From contig NC_088302.1 in assembly GCF_032854445.1 (NCBI RefSeq), positions 35,532,191 to 35,596,190 on the forward strand: a DNA stretch of 64,000 nucleotides, written 5' to 3'. The notes beneath the pieces are model-generated. The model worked only from the letters and a program-made list of their open reading frames with translations. It searched no databases and was not told the origin of the DNA. Shown piece after piece: positions 52,201-60,270 of this stretch; within the stretch, counting starts at the first letter, position 1, and each line of letters opens with the position of its first letter. Origin of the DNA: Liolophura sinensis (lineage: Eukaryota > Mollusca > Polyplacophora > Chitonida > Chitonidae). The position numbers and the translations under genes are program-made.

Positions 52201-54153
52201 TTTTGTGGTTTTATGTATAGCCAGAATTGAACCTTACCTTATGAAAACAGCAATTCCAAACGTTGGCTCATCCACCTCTGTCGGCCACTTTTCAGGTTTT
52301 ATAACTGTAGAAATATTTTTGCTGTGTAAGGAGCCTAAGAAAGAAAAACCAAGTCATGGAGGTTTTGCTGAAACCACTTTCCTAATTTTCACTGTCTGCA
52401 TTTTTGTTATTTTGGTTTTGCATAGCCTGGGTGCGACTGATATTCAGAAAGTGATTACCTTGTTTGTAGAAAGATTTTGAAATGAAAAATCTTGTACTGT
52501 ATACAATTCCAGAAACATGGGAAACGGTACATATACTTCATAATATGAATCTCTGTAGTTACATATAATTCTTGTTTAGTTTCCATTATGGTGCGTATGC
52601 GTCTTTGCTGCAGTATATGCATATTCAATGATTGTACTAAATATGTTCAAGGTATTCTTTCTATTTCATGAGTTCATTATGTGTTTATGTTGTCTATATC
52701 AAATATTTACTGTGTGTCATACATGTAGGTACTCCCAGAAAAAGGGTGACAATTAATGTTGAGTTTTAGTGACACACTTGCTCATCGGTTTGTTTTAAAT
52801 AACATTCTTGGTTGAGACAGTGTTATCACAATTTTTAAATGTCTGTTTTAGAATTCAGTCAAAGCCATGAATGAGAAAAACATACAGAAGTCTCCACGAC
52901 GGAAATCAGAAATAAAGAGCAGCATTCCACCCATAGGTAAGTACACGGCTCGGTGTGTGGGATCAAACAAGGGAGATAACTAAGGGAGGCTTGCTGCTGT
53001 CATCTAGGGCTCTCGTTTGTTTTCTTACTGTGATGGCTTGTGTTCAAGTCATACAGCCGTACCCTGTAACACAGAGTTTCTGTTTTATGGTAACAGCATG
53101 TCCAGACACTAACACGATGGACAGTTTCCATTCACTAACTAATTTTCACATATAATATATTCATTTTTTTTTTCTTGGCTAAAGTTTCAAGTTTAAGCTG
53201 CTGAGGGTGTGGGAATTTGTTCTCCGTGATGTTTACTCAACAAAAACATAAGCAAACATCTTAAACCCACATGTAATAATATACATGTAATAATATACAT
53301 GTAATAATATTCATGTACATAAATATACATAAATATTGCAGTTTGACTAATGTGTGAACAATTAATTACTGCCACTCCATTCCTTGTAACATTTACAGAT
53401 TAAAAATCCAAAATCTTTCTTGCGACGGTCACATGTACATGTAATTATTTTTCGCCGTGCTGTACTCATGTACTCAAGATTTAAATTTTAAAGTTTACCT
53501 AAGTAATTAAATTACACACAGCTAATCTCAAAACATTTTTGTGTCCATCATTAATGCATGTAATGATATAGTTGTGGGTCCGGATTAACAATAATCCTGT
53601 TATGGATTCTAATCCTGTCCTTAAATCCCATAAAGTACATAAATGTATATATGTGTATGCCTCTCTGTGAGAAATCAGCATGTCTGCCAAGTCTACAAGG
53701 GCTGGATCATGGCGTTATAGCCTTATTTTGTATTTTAGTGTCACAATCAAACAAACTGATATCACGTAATAATTCAGCTGCTAGTTTGTTGTGTTTTTTT
53801 TTTTTGATAGGTAAAGCTCAGTTTCATTCTACATTTAGCACCATTATGATATGTAGGAAGAGAAAGCAATTTATCTTCAACAAGGGGGAATTAATTCTGA
53901 TCATTATACTATTAAACACATGTTATAATCTGTATCAAGCCCCCTCCGTTGCAGGCATTCATTCAGAAAAGTTTGATATTGTGTATGTATTTAGCTCCCC
54001 GGAGGCCATCTCCAGCAAAGTCCTCTCCGGCCAGATCATCTCCCGCCAGGTCGTCACCTGCAAAGTCTTCGGGGAAAACATCGGAAGCATCTACATCTAA
54101 ACAATCCACAAAACAGTCATCGTCCCCTAATAAACGTGCTCAGTCTGTGTCCC
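34236..54153 (+). CDS. CAP-Gly domain microtubule plus-end protein (CLIP-like), 3'-incomplete
   Basis: Exons 34236-34253, 39329-41735, 42601-42750, 44747-44849, 45130-45232, 46029-46971, 51669-51757, 52852-52936 and 53995-54153 join in phase, giving 1,352 residues and an open 3' end. One CAP-Gly domain lies near the N-terminus (about residues 55-127: IGDRVCISGVKTGRILYFGK, LADGLWCGIELDEP, RYFTAKPGYGIFAP). Its binding motif is GKHDG instead of the usual GKNDG. Known for the family: CAP-Gly binds the EEY/F tails of alpha-tubulin and EB proteins. The rest is predicted disordered, acidic then Lys/Ser/Pro-rich. Two SxIP motifs in basic context (YKLSSIPRSG, 39944-39955; EIKSSIPPI, 52918-52929) are EB1-binding signals, and SRLPGLKRR opens the shared part. 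A proline-directed SPAKSS/SPARSS repeat lies in the last exon. No coiled coil is seen yet; if the gene is CLIP-like or MTUS-like it should follow downstream of the window part recognised. Exact orthology is not established. Confidence 0.85.
35371..35560 (+). mobile_element. tRNA-derived SINE, 5' truncated
   Basis: Starts within the head (CATGAGCCTCTCACTAATG), keeps the box-B region and an intact central block, CCCCCGGGCTCTGCCCGGTT then TCCTCCCACCATAATGCTGG, and stops at ATTCTTGAGTAT before the A-rich tail. Best preserved central domain in the window. Confidence 0.88.
35930..36222. repeat. Pyrimidine-rich minisatellite, ~24-bp unit, about 12 copies
   Basis: Variants of CTCTGGTTTCTCCACACTCT repeat about every 24 bp, with nearly all purines on the opposite strand. 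Since 24 is a multiple of 3, the minus strand shows an open repetitive Arg/Glu-rich frame (for example KESMEEPEREYKETRG-like units), judged not to be a gene. Lies in the intron before exon 2. Confidence 0.85.
39329..41735 (+). CDS. CAP-Gly gene, large exon 2 (CAP-Gly domain, SxIP)
   Basis: 2,407 nt between acceptor CATATTTTGCAG and donor ACAG|GTAAGG; starts in phase 0, ends with one base. Encodes SRLPGLKRRSFLPSRKS, the CAP-Gly domain (about 39474-39690), the first SxIP motif, and about 590 residues of Ser/Glu/Asp-rich linker with no recognised domain, ending in the charged DKLEQVLDERNQLAADLMAG. The reading frame extends 87 bases upstream of the acceptor, but that part is intronic polypyrimidine-type sequence. 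Confidence 0.93.
42601..42750 (+). CDS. CAP-Gly gene, exon 3
   Basis: 150 nt, acceptor TTCATGACAG, donor GAAG|GTATAA. Completes Gly and encodes YVPDTDSERGTLTTNSPSEW then PDIRGSQPSDERQKNLTELY and ADTFQAYQE. Enters and leaves with one base carried over. Confidence 0.88.
42751..44746 (+). other. Intron 3 of the CAP-Gly gene
   Basis: About 2 kb; apart from the MITE-like copy, only AT-rich sequence and ACATGTA words are seen. Confidence 0.6.
43170..43384 (+). mobile_element. MITE-like element, copy 2
   Basis: Left end TACCCTCGTTCAACC, inner blocks TTATGAAGCTTGCATTGTTA and GTGACACCAATAAATCATTC, right end GAAAAGGTTCAAGAGTAACA. Lies in the intron between exons 3 and 4 of the CAP-Gly gene. Confidence 0.75.
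44747..44849 (+). CDS. CAP-Gly gene, exon 4
   Basis: 103 nt, acceptor GTATTACTGCAG, donor AATC|GTAAGC. Encodes GVMKGLTLQGCMKDSDVSDV then GTLATASGKEKEME and the start of a Ser codon. Short and phase-compatible on both sides; no domain. Confidence 0.82.
45130..45232 (+). CDS. CAP-Gly gene, exon 5
   Basis: 103 nt, acceptor CTTTTATTGCAG, donor ACG|GTATTT (weaker). Completes Ser and encodes DGSQMNTVCKARDETFEATA then EETSETESSIDVTT, an acidic Thr/Ser-rich stretch. Ends in phase 0. Confidence 0.82.
46029..46971 (+). CDS. CAP-Gly gene, exon 6 (lysine-rich body)
   Basis: 943 nt, acceptor TTGTTCCTCTCAG, donor AGAG|GTAAGC. Encodes about 314 residues: an acidic start (VSKQEKDQQYTICESSSEER) and then a strongly basic Lys/Ser/Pro-rich region with KPNINVGSKLAEYLKTA, KSKWGDIMSTIEA and VKSRLESIFSQ-like short repeats, ending in a Ser-rich block (LDFSGSINGSINDSALSSAR). 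Such basic tracts often bind the acidic microtubule surface; this is inference. Confidence 0.9.
47461..47708 (+). mobile_element. tRNA-derived SINE, full length
   Basis: GAGGCCTCTGTGGCCAAGGG head, GCTAGCATGCCAGCGCGGTG, TGTGAGTTCAAGTCCAGCTC, CGCAACCTGCAGATGGTCTT, TTTCCTCCCACCATAATGCT, GTGAAATATTGTTGAGTACA and GCGTAAAACACCAATCAAAT with AAATAAATAAA tail. Lies in the 4.7-kb intron after exon 6. A short deletion removes the CCCCCGGGCTCTG block. Confidence 0.92.
49980..50129 (+). CDS. Small ORF, 49 codons, possible internal start
   Basis: ATG in a good context (AAAAGATGG), reading MAAVLMFHCLIRAGIYPDGK then IIEQGSDDLLYRTIRFLLQL and DDVQLIESV before TGA. It lies in a locally GC-richer patch containing ATACGTCACC and ATTGGC words. 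No acceptor or donor makes it join the host gene without a stop. A micropeptide, an alternative 5' UTR or chance are all possible. Confidence 0.2.
   Translation: MAAVLMFHCLIRAGIYPDGKIIEQGSDDLLYRTIRFLLQLDDVQLIESV
50419..50639 (+). mobile_element. MITE-like element, copy 3 (best preserved, 18-bp TIRs)
   Basis: TCTTCAACCTTTTCAACC (50428-50445) and its exact reverse complement GGTTGAAAAGGTTGAAGA (50613-50630) frame a core with AGCTTGCATCTTTAGTGACA. No ORF, so it would be non-autonomous. Confidence 0.82.
51669..51757 (+). CDS. CAP-Gly gene, exon 7
   Basis: 89 nt, acceptor TTTTGTTTTTCAG, donor ATG|GTGAGT. Completes Gly and encodes KQVNNKASLLMKLERPKSAS then STRSDDVSM. Ends in phase 0. Confidence 0.85.
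52153..52302. repeat. Diverged tandem duplication, period 88 bp
   Basis: ATGAAAACAGCAATTC(A/C)AAAC followed by CTCATCCACCT and GCCACTTTT blocks occurs at 52153 and 52241. About a tenth of the positions differ between the two units. Intronic. Confidence 0.85.
52852..52936 (+). CDS. CAP-Gly gene, exon 8 (second SxIP motif)
   Basis: 85 nt, acceptor GTCTGTTTTAG, donor ATAG|GTAAGT. Encodes NSVKAMNEKNIQKSPRRKSE then IKSSIPPI. SSIP with basic residues upstream fits the EB1-binding consensus. One base carries over. Confidence 0.86.
53270..53330. repeat. ATACATGTAATAAT tandem repeat
   Basis: About three 14-bp units followed by a decayed CATAAATATA pair. Intronic simple repeat. Confidence 0.85.
53995..54153 (+). 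CDS. CAP-Gly gene, exon 9 (SPAKSS/SPARSS repeat)
   Basis: 159 nt, acceptor GTATGTATTTAG, donor TCCC|GTAAGT. Encodes APRRPSPAKSSPARSSPARS then SPAKSSGKTSEASTSKQSTK and QSSSPNKRAQSVS plus one base. Four tandem SPA(K/R)SS units are proline-directed kinase sites typical of microtubule-associated proteins. The continuation was not identified with confidence. Confidence 0.85.
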
Positions 54154-57100
54154 GTAAGTCTACGTTGTCCAGTGCAATACGTGGTCATAGCGTGGTCTAG
54201 TCAGTTTAGTGTCCCGTATGAGCTTCCTGTGACACTTGCAGCTGCTGTCGTGTTTATGTAGCTTCTCACAAACTGCCCTTACACACGCTTTTGTAGCCCA
54301 GTCTGCATTGTAGCTCATGAGCTCAGCACAGAACTCTTCTTTCTCCAGGCAACTTCCTTCTTTTCCTGAGTACTTTAAAGTCCAACTTTCTAAAGTGTTT
54401 GTTTATTTCATGTTCTTCATTTTTGAGGAGATATGAGTTTGATTATAGTACAGTAACCACCATGCTTCAATTATTTATTTATTTATTTTTTTTTTTTTTT
54501 GATTTTTTTTTTACTTGTGCTGGATACCTATATATGTGATAGATGTAGTTACAAAATGTGATTGTCATTAAATAACTATGGAATGTTATTTATTATGGTT
54601 TCATTTTTTCTGTAAAAAAGTGTGAAGAAGTGCTGTTATAATTTGCAATTAAGTATGCAGTGTGAAAATATTGAAATTTATCAGTATGATTATGGCCCAT
54701 GCATTACAGGTAAGTTTATCTTAAAGTGCCACTCTAGTCAGGATACAAATTTTGTAGAAATATTACAATGATATGAAAGAAAATAGTATGGAGTAAGCGT
54801 AACATTATGTTTCAATAGGATTTTAATGAATAACACTATTTAACCCATATAACTGAAGATTCCTTGAAAAACAAAATCTTCGGCTGTGTCCGGAAAATTT
54901 TCCTGATGTGACCTGATAATATTCCCTGTATGACGTCGAATCAGGCAGATGTCACATTGAGTAAGGCATTTATGCTGGGATGACGTTAAGAGGGTTTGAA
55001 AGGGCAGTGTCATTTGTGGATATACATCCGCATTTGATGACATCATGTGTTTGTGGGTAACGTCACACCAGGCAAAGTGGGACAGAAATATTTTGTTTCC
55101 GTATACTCTGACGAAATGTACAATATCGGTTTTAATTCGCTGCAGTATTTTCACAATTTAGGAAAGCAATTCAAACTATCCCAGTCTTTATCAATTCACC
55201 TTGGTTTAAGACACAGATGTTTTGACAAAAGTAGCTCTTTAAATTTCTACCTGTATGTTTACCAAGTGTTTACACATCCACATTACAATGTCAGTTGTTG
55301 GTAAGACATGTGCAAAGCTTTCCTGAGTGTATTAGCATTTGAGATTATGTATTGACAGTGGTAAATTCAATTCATTTGGAAGGTGTACTCTTTATGTACT
55401 TAATCATGCTTATCATATGTGCAGCAGCCCAGATGTTCTTGGCAATTGAGGGACACATCCACAACTATTTGGGGGAATTCCAGTGTGGTCATTTGCTAGA
55501 AGGTGTTTATCCGTAAATGTCTAAAATTAATGCATAAAATCCCATTCTTTGTTTTTATGATGCAAGTGTCATGTCTTGGAATATTATTGACGAATAAACT
55601 GAAGAAAATAGTTTTTAGGGAATAAAAAAAAATTGTCTGATTATTTGGGCACAAGAATTTTTAAGTGCCAATGCCCTGTATACTTCCCTGTGGCCCGATC
55701 CTTAGGTACACTGTTTGGGAGCCTGTCAGATCTGTAGTGAATGAGGAGGTGAGTCACACGCCCTTCTCTGCTGTAACTCTTAGATCACCTCACCCAGGGA
55801 CAAAAGGGCAGAGCGAAAACCTGAGCACCCAGATACTCCTCTTTGTTCTGACATCAGATTCCTGAGGTGTACTTGTGCAATATTGAGCCAGGCTCTGCTC
55901 CTGTCAATCAGTTAAATCCTGATAGCATCTCTGTATATATTCACCTAAAGTTTATATGTGTTTGTGTTGGGTGTGTATATAGTCTGTGGTTTAAAGAGAG
56001 CTGGAGAAAACCTGGTCAGATTACAGTCAGTGTTCATTGCAGCTTTGTGATTGCTCCTTAGTTACTGCTAAATCAACTTCCAAGCCTGGCTGTGCAGCTC
56101 TACAGCCTATGTTATTACATGGTTAGGGCTATCTGAGTTTTCCTGTAATGCCTTTAATCCCTAAAATATTATATAGTTCTCCAAATTCTTCGATCAGTTT
56201 CATGAAATATGCTTAGTGTTAAGTAACCCTTTATAGCTACATGTACTGCAATTCTTCAACGTTTTCGCGTGTTTGCAAAGAGTTTATTCAAGCATATTCT
56301 GAAAGTATTACTCTGTGTTTGCTGACAAAATTACACTTTTTGTGAAGCTCTGAAACTGCTCAATCCAACCAGTGTAGTTTTGTTTCCAAAATCAAATCAA
56401 AAATGTGCATAAATTGCACTGAAAGTTGCTCTTTCACATGTGTAAAGAGTGGAGGAATTAGGGTCTGTGCACTTAGTATGTCTACCACATACAGTCAAGG
56501 TAGTTAACAGCTCACTTAACTAACTGAGCTTCGTGATAATGGGGGCCTGAAGGGTACCTCTAGCCTGGAAATAATTTTAAATATGGTGCAGAACATAAAT
56601 GGCAAATTTTCCAGCTAGTACCTGCTTTATTAACGAATTACAATCTTGTCTATGTGTCAGTTTTGTCATGGACCAAACGGTTAGCCCATGTTAAAATGAT
56701 CATGAAGGCTTGTACCTCCCATGCTACCTACTTTCTGTGAATTATTCTGATCAACAATACTTTCTTTTTGTAAACATTTTTTTCCAAAGGGAGTGGGGGG
56801 GGGGGGGGACAGAAAATGTTGTGAACTCAAATTGTCTCCTAGTATCATTTTAAAGTGAACAGTTCACTTGGGTGGTTGTTAATCAGGTATGTCAAAATGT
56901 ATGTAGATTTTAGCAGGATTTTCCTATATGTTTGATATGACTACTCTATTTTCACCTTAAAAACTCCTGTATATATTTTCTATGAATGATTTAATCTTAA
57001 TATTTTACTGCCATACAGTTAATAGATTTAAAATGAGAAAATTCTCTCTTTACAACAAGCTCAAGTCAAAACTTTTTTTGTATGTAACTTGGGATATTAG

Positions 57101-58500
57101 TTTTTCTACTTTTCCTTAGTTTTTCAAATTTTGGACATTTTGGAATATTTTATACTTTATGCATGTAGTTTCATGGGAGATTTTGTTATAGTGGTGTATC
57201 ATTAGCAATTTTTGGCATGCTTCTATGACTTTTGCATCCATTAACTTCAATGGTAGTTTACTGGTAGGGTTGTACGATAAAAAATTTTTTAATTCTGCCA
57301 CAGATTTATCCAGCCCTTGATAATTGGTCTGTAGAAGTGCCTGTATAACTGCATATGTGGGTGGTAATGATGTCTGAAATTGATATCCATGCTATTTCTT
57401 GCTGAGAAACTGTTTATAGGCCATCTGTTCTGTCCCTGTGACACAGATTGGATTGTCAGTCTGACAGATCTGTGGAAATTTCAATACATATTCCTCTTGA
57501 TAGCTTTCTCATCCCATGCCTTCTTTTCTTCTGTATTTTACCAACATTTTGAGCATTTTGAAAAGGGCATTGATTACCATCACAGCTGTCTGTTTTAAGC
57601 AATTAAGCATTGACTTAAATGCACCTTGATGTGAGTTGAACATGTCTCTCAGGCAGGTTTTTATCATGTGCTTGGTATAATGTAGAGGAATGTTGCTGGT
57701 TTACTAAGATGTTGACATTTTCTGTTTCAAATGGGGTGTTTTAAGATTTGATGATTAGGCACTGATGGAAACACTTCATGGTTACTGTAAGCCTATGTTA
57801 TCCTTTGATGTTTGCTGTACATGGCTGGAATTCCCCTGTGGACTATCATGTAGACAGCACTAGGTGTAGTCATCAATGACAAATTGCTTCATGTCCCAAA
57901 CAGCTTTCTCCAGAAAATGAGACCATTTACTCTACCATTTCAGTCAGCAAGCTATTCTGCTAGATACACTTAGAGAGATCAGCAGATGTTTGTCAGACTT
58001 CGCAGTTACAATTTTACGAACTTGGCACCAACAAAGCTGTCAGTGATTGTCTATTTGATGGTTCTCGGTGCTTGTTTCAAAGGAAACATACACTTTCAAT
58101 CTGGAAACTTTTATCTATATATTAAGGGAATATTTGCCCTTGTTTGTATTCAGTTAAGTGTTTATTTGTCCAAGTTATTCAGCCTGTGGGAATAAACTTC
58201 TGCTTTACTTCCACTTCACTACATATTTGATGTGATGATTAGTGGATTGGCATGTGATCCTCAGTACATATGTAGCCACTAGGGTTACATTTAAATATTA
58301 CAGGTTCAGAATGTTTGATGCCTTGAACTATTCAGAGTGATGACCTTGGAAAAAAATTTTAGGTCGAGGTGGGAAGTGTATTAGATTCCATTTAGAGACA
58401 TAATTGTATTAAAAGCAACATACAAATACATCAGTAAATAATTTTATGCTTCTGTGTATGATACGGAGCCATTTTTGTGATGATCTTGGCTGAATTTGAA
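54154..58500. other. Non-coding stretch after exon 9
   Basis: No exon could be supported. Holds a poly-T tract at 54485-54513, a cluster of TGACGT-like words at 54931-55065 in a possible interspersed element (about 54720-55160), and a 14-G run at 56795-56808. Confidence 0.5.
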
Positions 58501-58507
58501 GAGTACT

Positions 58508-58656
58508 TGGAAGGTCTACCAGTAACCTGCAGATTGTTATGAGCTTCCCTCAGACTCTTCCTGGATTTCTCCGACCATTAAGCAGGCCGACGCCCTATAA
58601 GTGAAATATTTTGAAAACAGCGGAAAACACCAAATAAATAAATAAATAAATAAATC
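58508..58656 (+). mobile_element. tRNA-derived SINE, 5' truncated and diverged
   Basis: GGAAGGTCTACCAGTAACCT and GCAGATTGTTATGAGC, then GCCGACGCCCTATAAGTGAA, AATATTTTGAAAACAGCGGA and AAACACCAAATAAATAAATA tail. Confidence 0.82.
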
Positions 58657-58698
58657 AATTTGAGGAAATCATGCTTATGAATGAGCAAACATTTTGTC

Positions 58699-58906
58699 CT
58701 GACTCTGTTAATAGTTCCTAATCTCTGTTACAGCAAACAACCTTTGTCAGAAAACTACAGGTATCAGTTGTCAAATAAATTGATTTGAAAATTGGTCTTT
58801 AACTGACTCTGTTAATAGTTCCTAATCTCTGTTACAGCAAACAACCTTTGTCAGAAAACTACAGGTATCAGTTGTCAAATAAATTGATTTGAAAATTGGT
58901 CTTTAA
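58699..58906. repeat. Perfect 104-bp tandem duplication
   Basis: 58699-58802 and 58803-58906 are identical, base for base. Each unit contains CTCTGTTACAG, 27 bases, and CAG|GTATCA, so both would carry a potential mini-exon. Absolute identity implies a recent event or an assembly artefact. Confidence 0.97.
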
Positions 58907-59748
58907 CCAAGAGTTTTGCCCCTTTACTGCTGTAGATGCCAGCTGTGTTTTGTCCCTAGGGCCTCCTTAATTGCACTGATTAGGATCCATGGATCCTTTA
59001 GATAAATTAAATAGCAGCACTACTGTGTTGAGACACATTTTCAGTCAGCTGTTCCAATATAGCACAGCTAAGTCTGGACCCCAGCCCGAGCTCTCTCAAA
59101 TATAAACTTGTCTGTAGTGTCTGATGAATTACATATGGTGACAGGAATTTTTTCACTACCAGCTGAAGCTCCAAATTGGTAAGAAAAGCTACATCACGTT
59201 TCTCAACAGAAAACATCATACACAGTATATGAGCATGTCCTCTCCTCACAGCTCACCTAGCAACAGCCACAAGTGAGCTTTGTATAGGGTAGCCAGAGAA
59301 AACGCCTCCCCGATTACACCCCATGCAATCCTATTGGTGGAATGTGCTACTTTGTATATACTGTCTGTTTGGAAAGGTTAAAGGTTTGGACAACGGCTGG
59401 TCTGTGATAATATGATGGGCCCAAAAGAGCGTCCTGTGATAAGGACCATTGCCCACCCACCCTCCCTGCTTATTAAAAGGAGGCATCCCCATCTGACTTC
59501 ACTGCTCTTTGTCTCCCTTCATAGCAGCGTCATAGCTTGGCATTTAGGCTATCCAAAACTTTGGCTTACTTAATCCTTGCGTTTCTCTGCAGACTGTTGG
59601 AACTTGGAATTTACAAAGTTTACTGCTTTGCTTTCTTAGAGGCTTTTAATCAGCAAGTTTTGAATAATTACACATCTTTTGTTGGCTAGAAATACGCACT
59701 ACACCAAGTGCATGTGTTGGACCATGATAAGTCTTCTGTTCATATCAG

Positions 59749-59889
59749 AGTCTCAGTATTTCCCTTACGTGTCCTTCAGTTGTATAGTGTTTTCTGTGTT
59801 GTTCACGCTGTTTGGGGCCCTGCCTCATGATCTCATCAGCTGTGACCCCGGGGATTCTGATGACCCAGCATTCCTGAATACAGTTACTG
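59749..59889 (+). CDS. Tentative cassette exon with a hydrophobic segment
   Basis: 141 nt (47 codons) between CTGTTCATATCAG and donor ACTG|GTAAGC. Entered with the one base left from the exon ending at 54153, it stays open through SQYFPYVSFSCIVFSVLFTL then FGALPHDLISCDPGDSDDPA and leaves one base again; the other two frames have stops. The membrane-like composition does not resemble the rest of the gene, so it may be chance. Confidence 0.2.
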
Positions 59890-60057
59890 GTAAGCTCATC
59901 CGATATTCGTAGGAATTTTGGTTTGTCCGCAGCGGTCTCGGCCACCTTGATCGTCTTACTGAGGACAGACAGACGTTTCATATATTGTTCATTCTTTAAG
60001 ATAAAAGCAGTGGTCATTATGTGCATTTCATTACACACTATTTTTCTTTTTTCTGCA

Positions 60058-60270
60058 TACCTTACTCTTTCAACTGCCTCTGAAACCAAAATTTTGAGAC
60101 TTTATGAGAGAACTGTGGGGTGTAGAGAAATAGTAAGCATATTTTTACAAAGCTTGCATATTTAATGACACAAACAAATCATTTTTAGCATGTTTTTCAT
60201 CTTAATTGTATGCATAACTTCCATTGATAAGAGTGCTTTATTGGATGAAGGTGTAGAAGATTTACAGTGT
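60058..60270 (+). mobile_element. MITE-like element, copy 4
   Basis: Left end TACCTTACTCTTTCAACTGC, inner AAGCTTGCATATTTAATGAC and CACAAACAAATCATTTTTAG, right end GAAGATTTACAGTGT. Diverged ends relative to copy 3. Confidence 0.75.

Noticed and set aside
54840-55154. 104-residue minus-strand frame
   Set aside because: Falls in a possible interspersed element with CRE-like words; no family features.
59745-60089. 114-residue minus-strand frame
   Set aside because: Overlaps the end of a MITE-like copy and has no recognisable domain.
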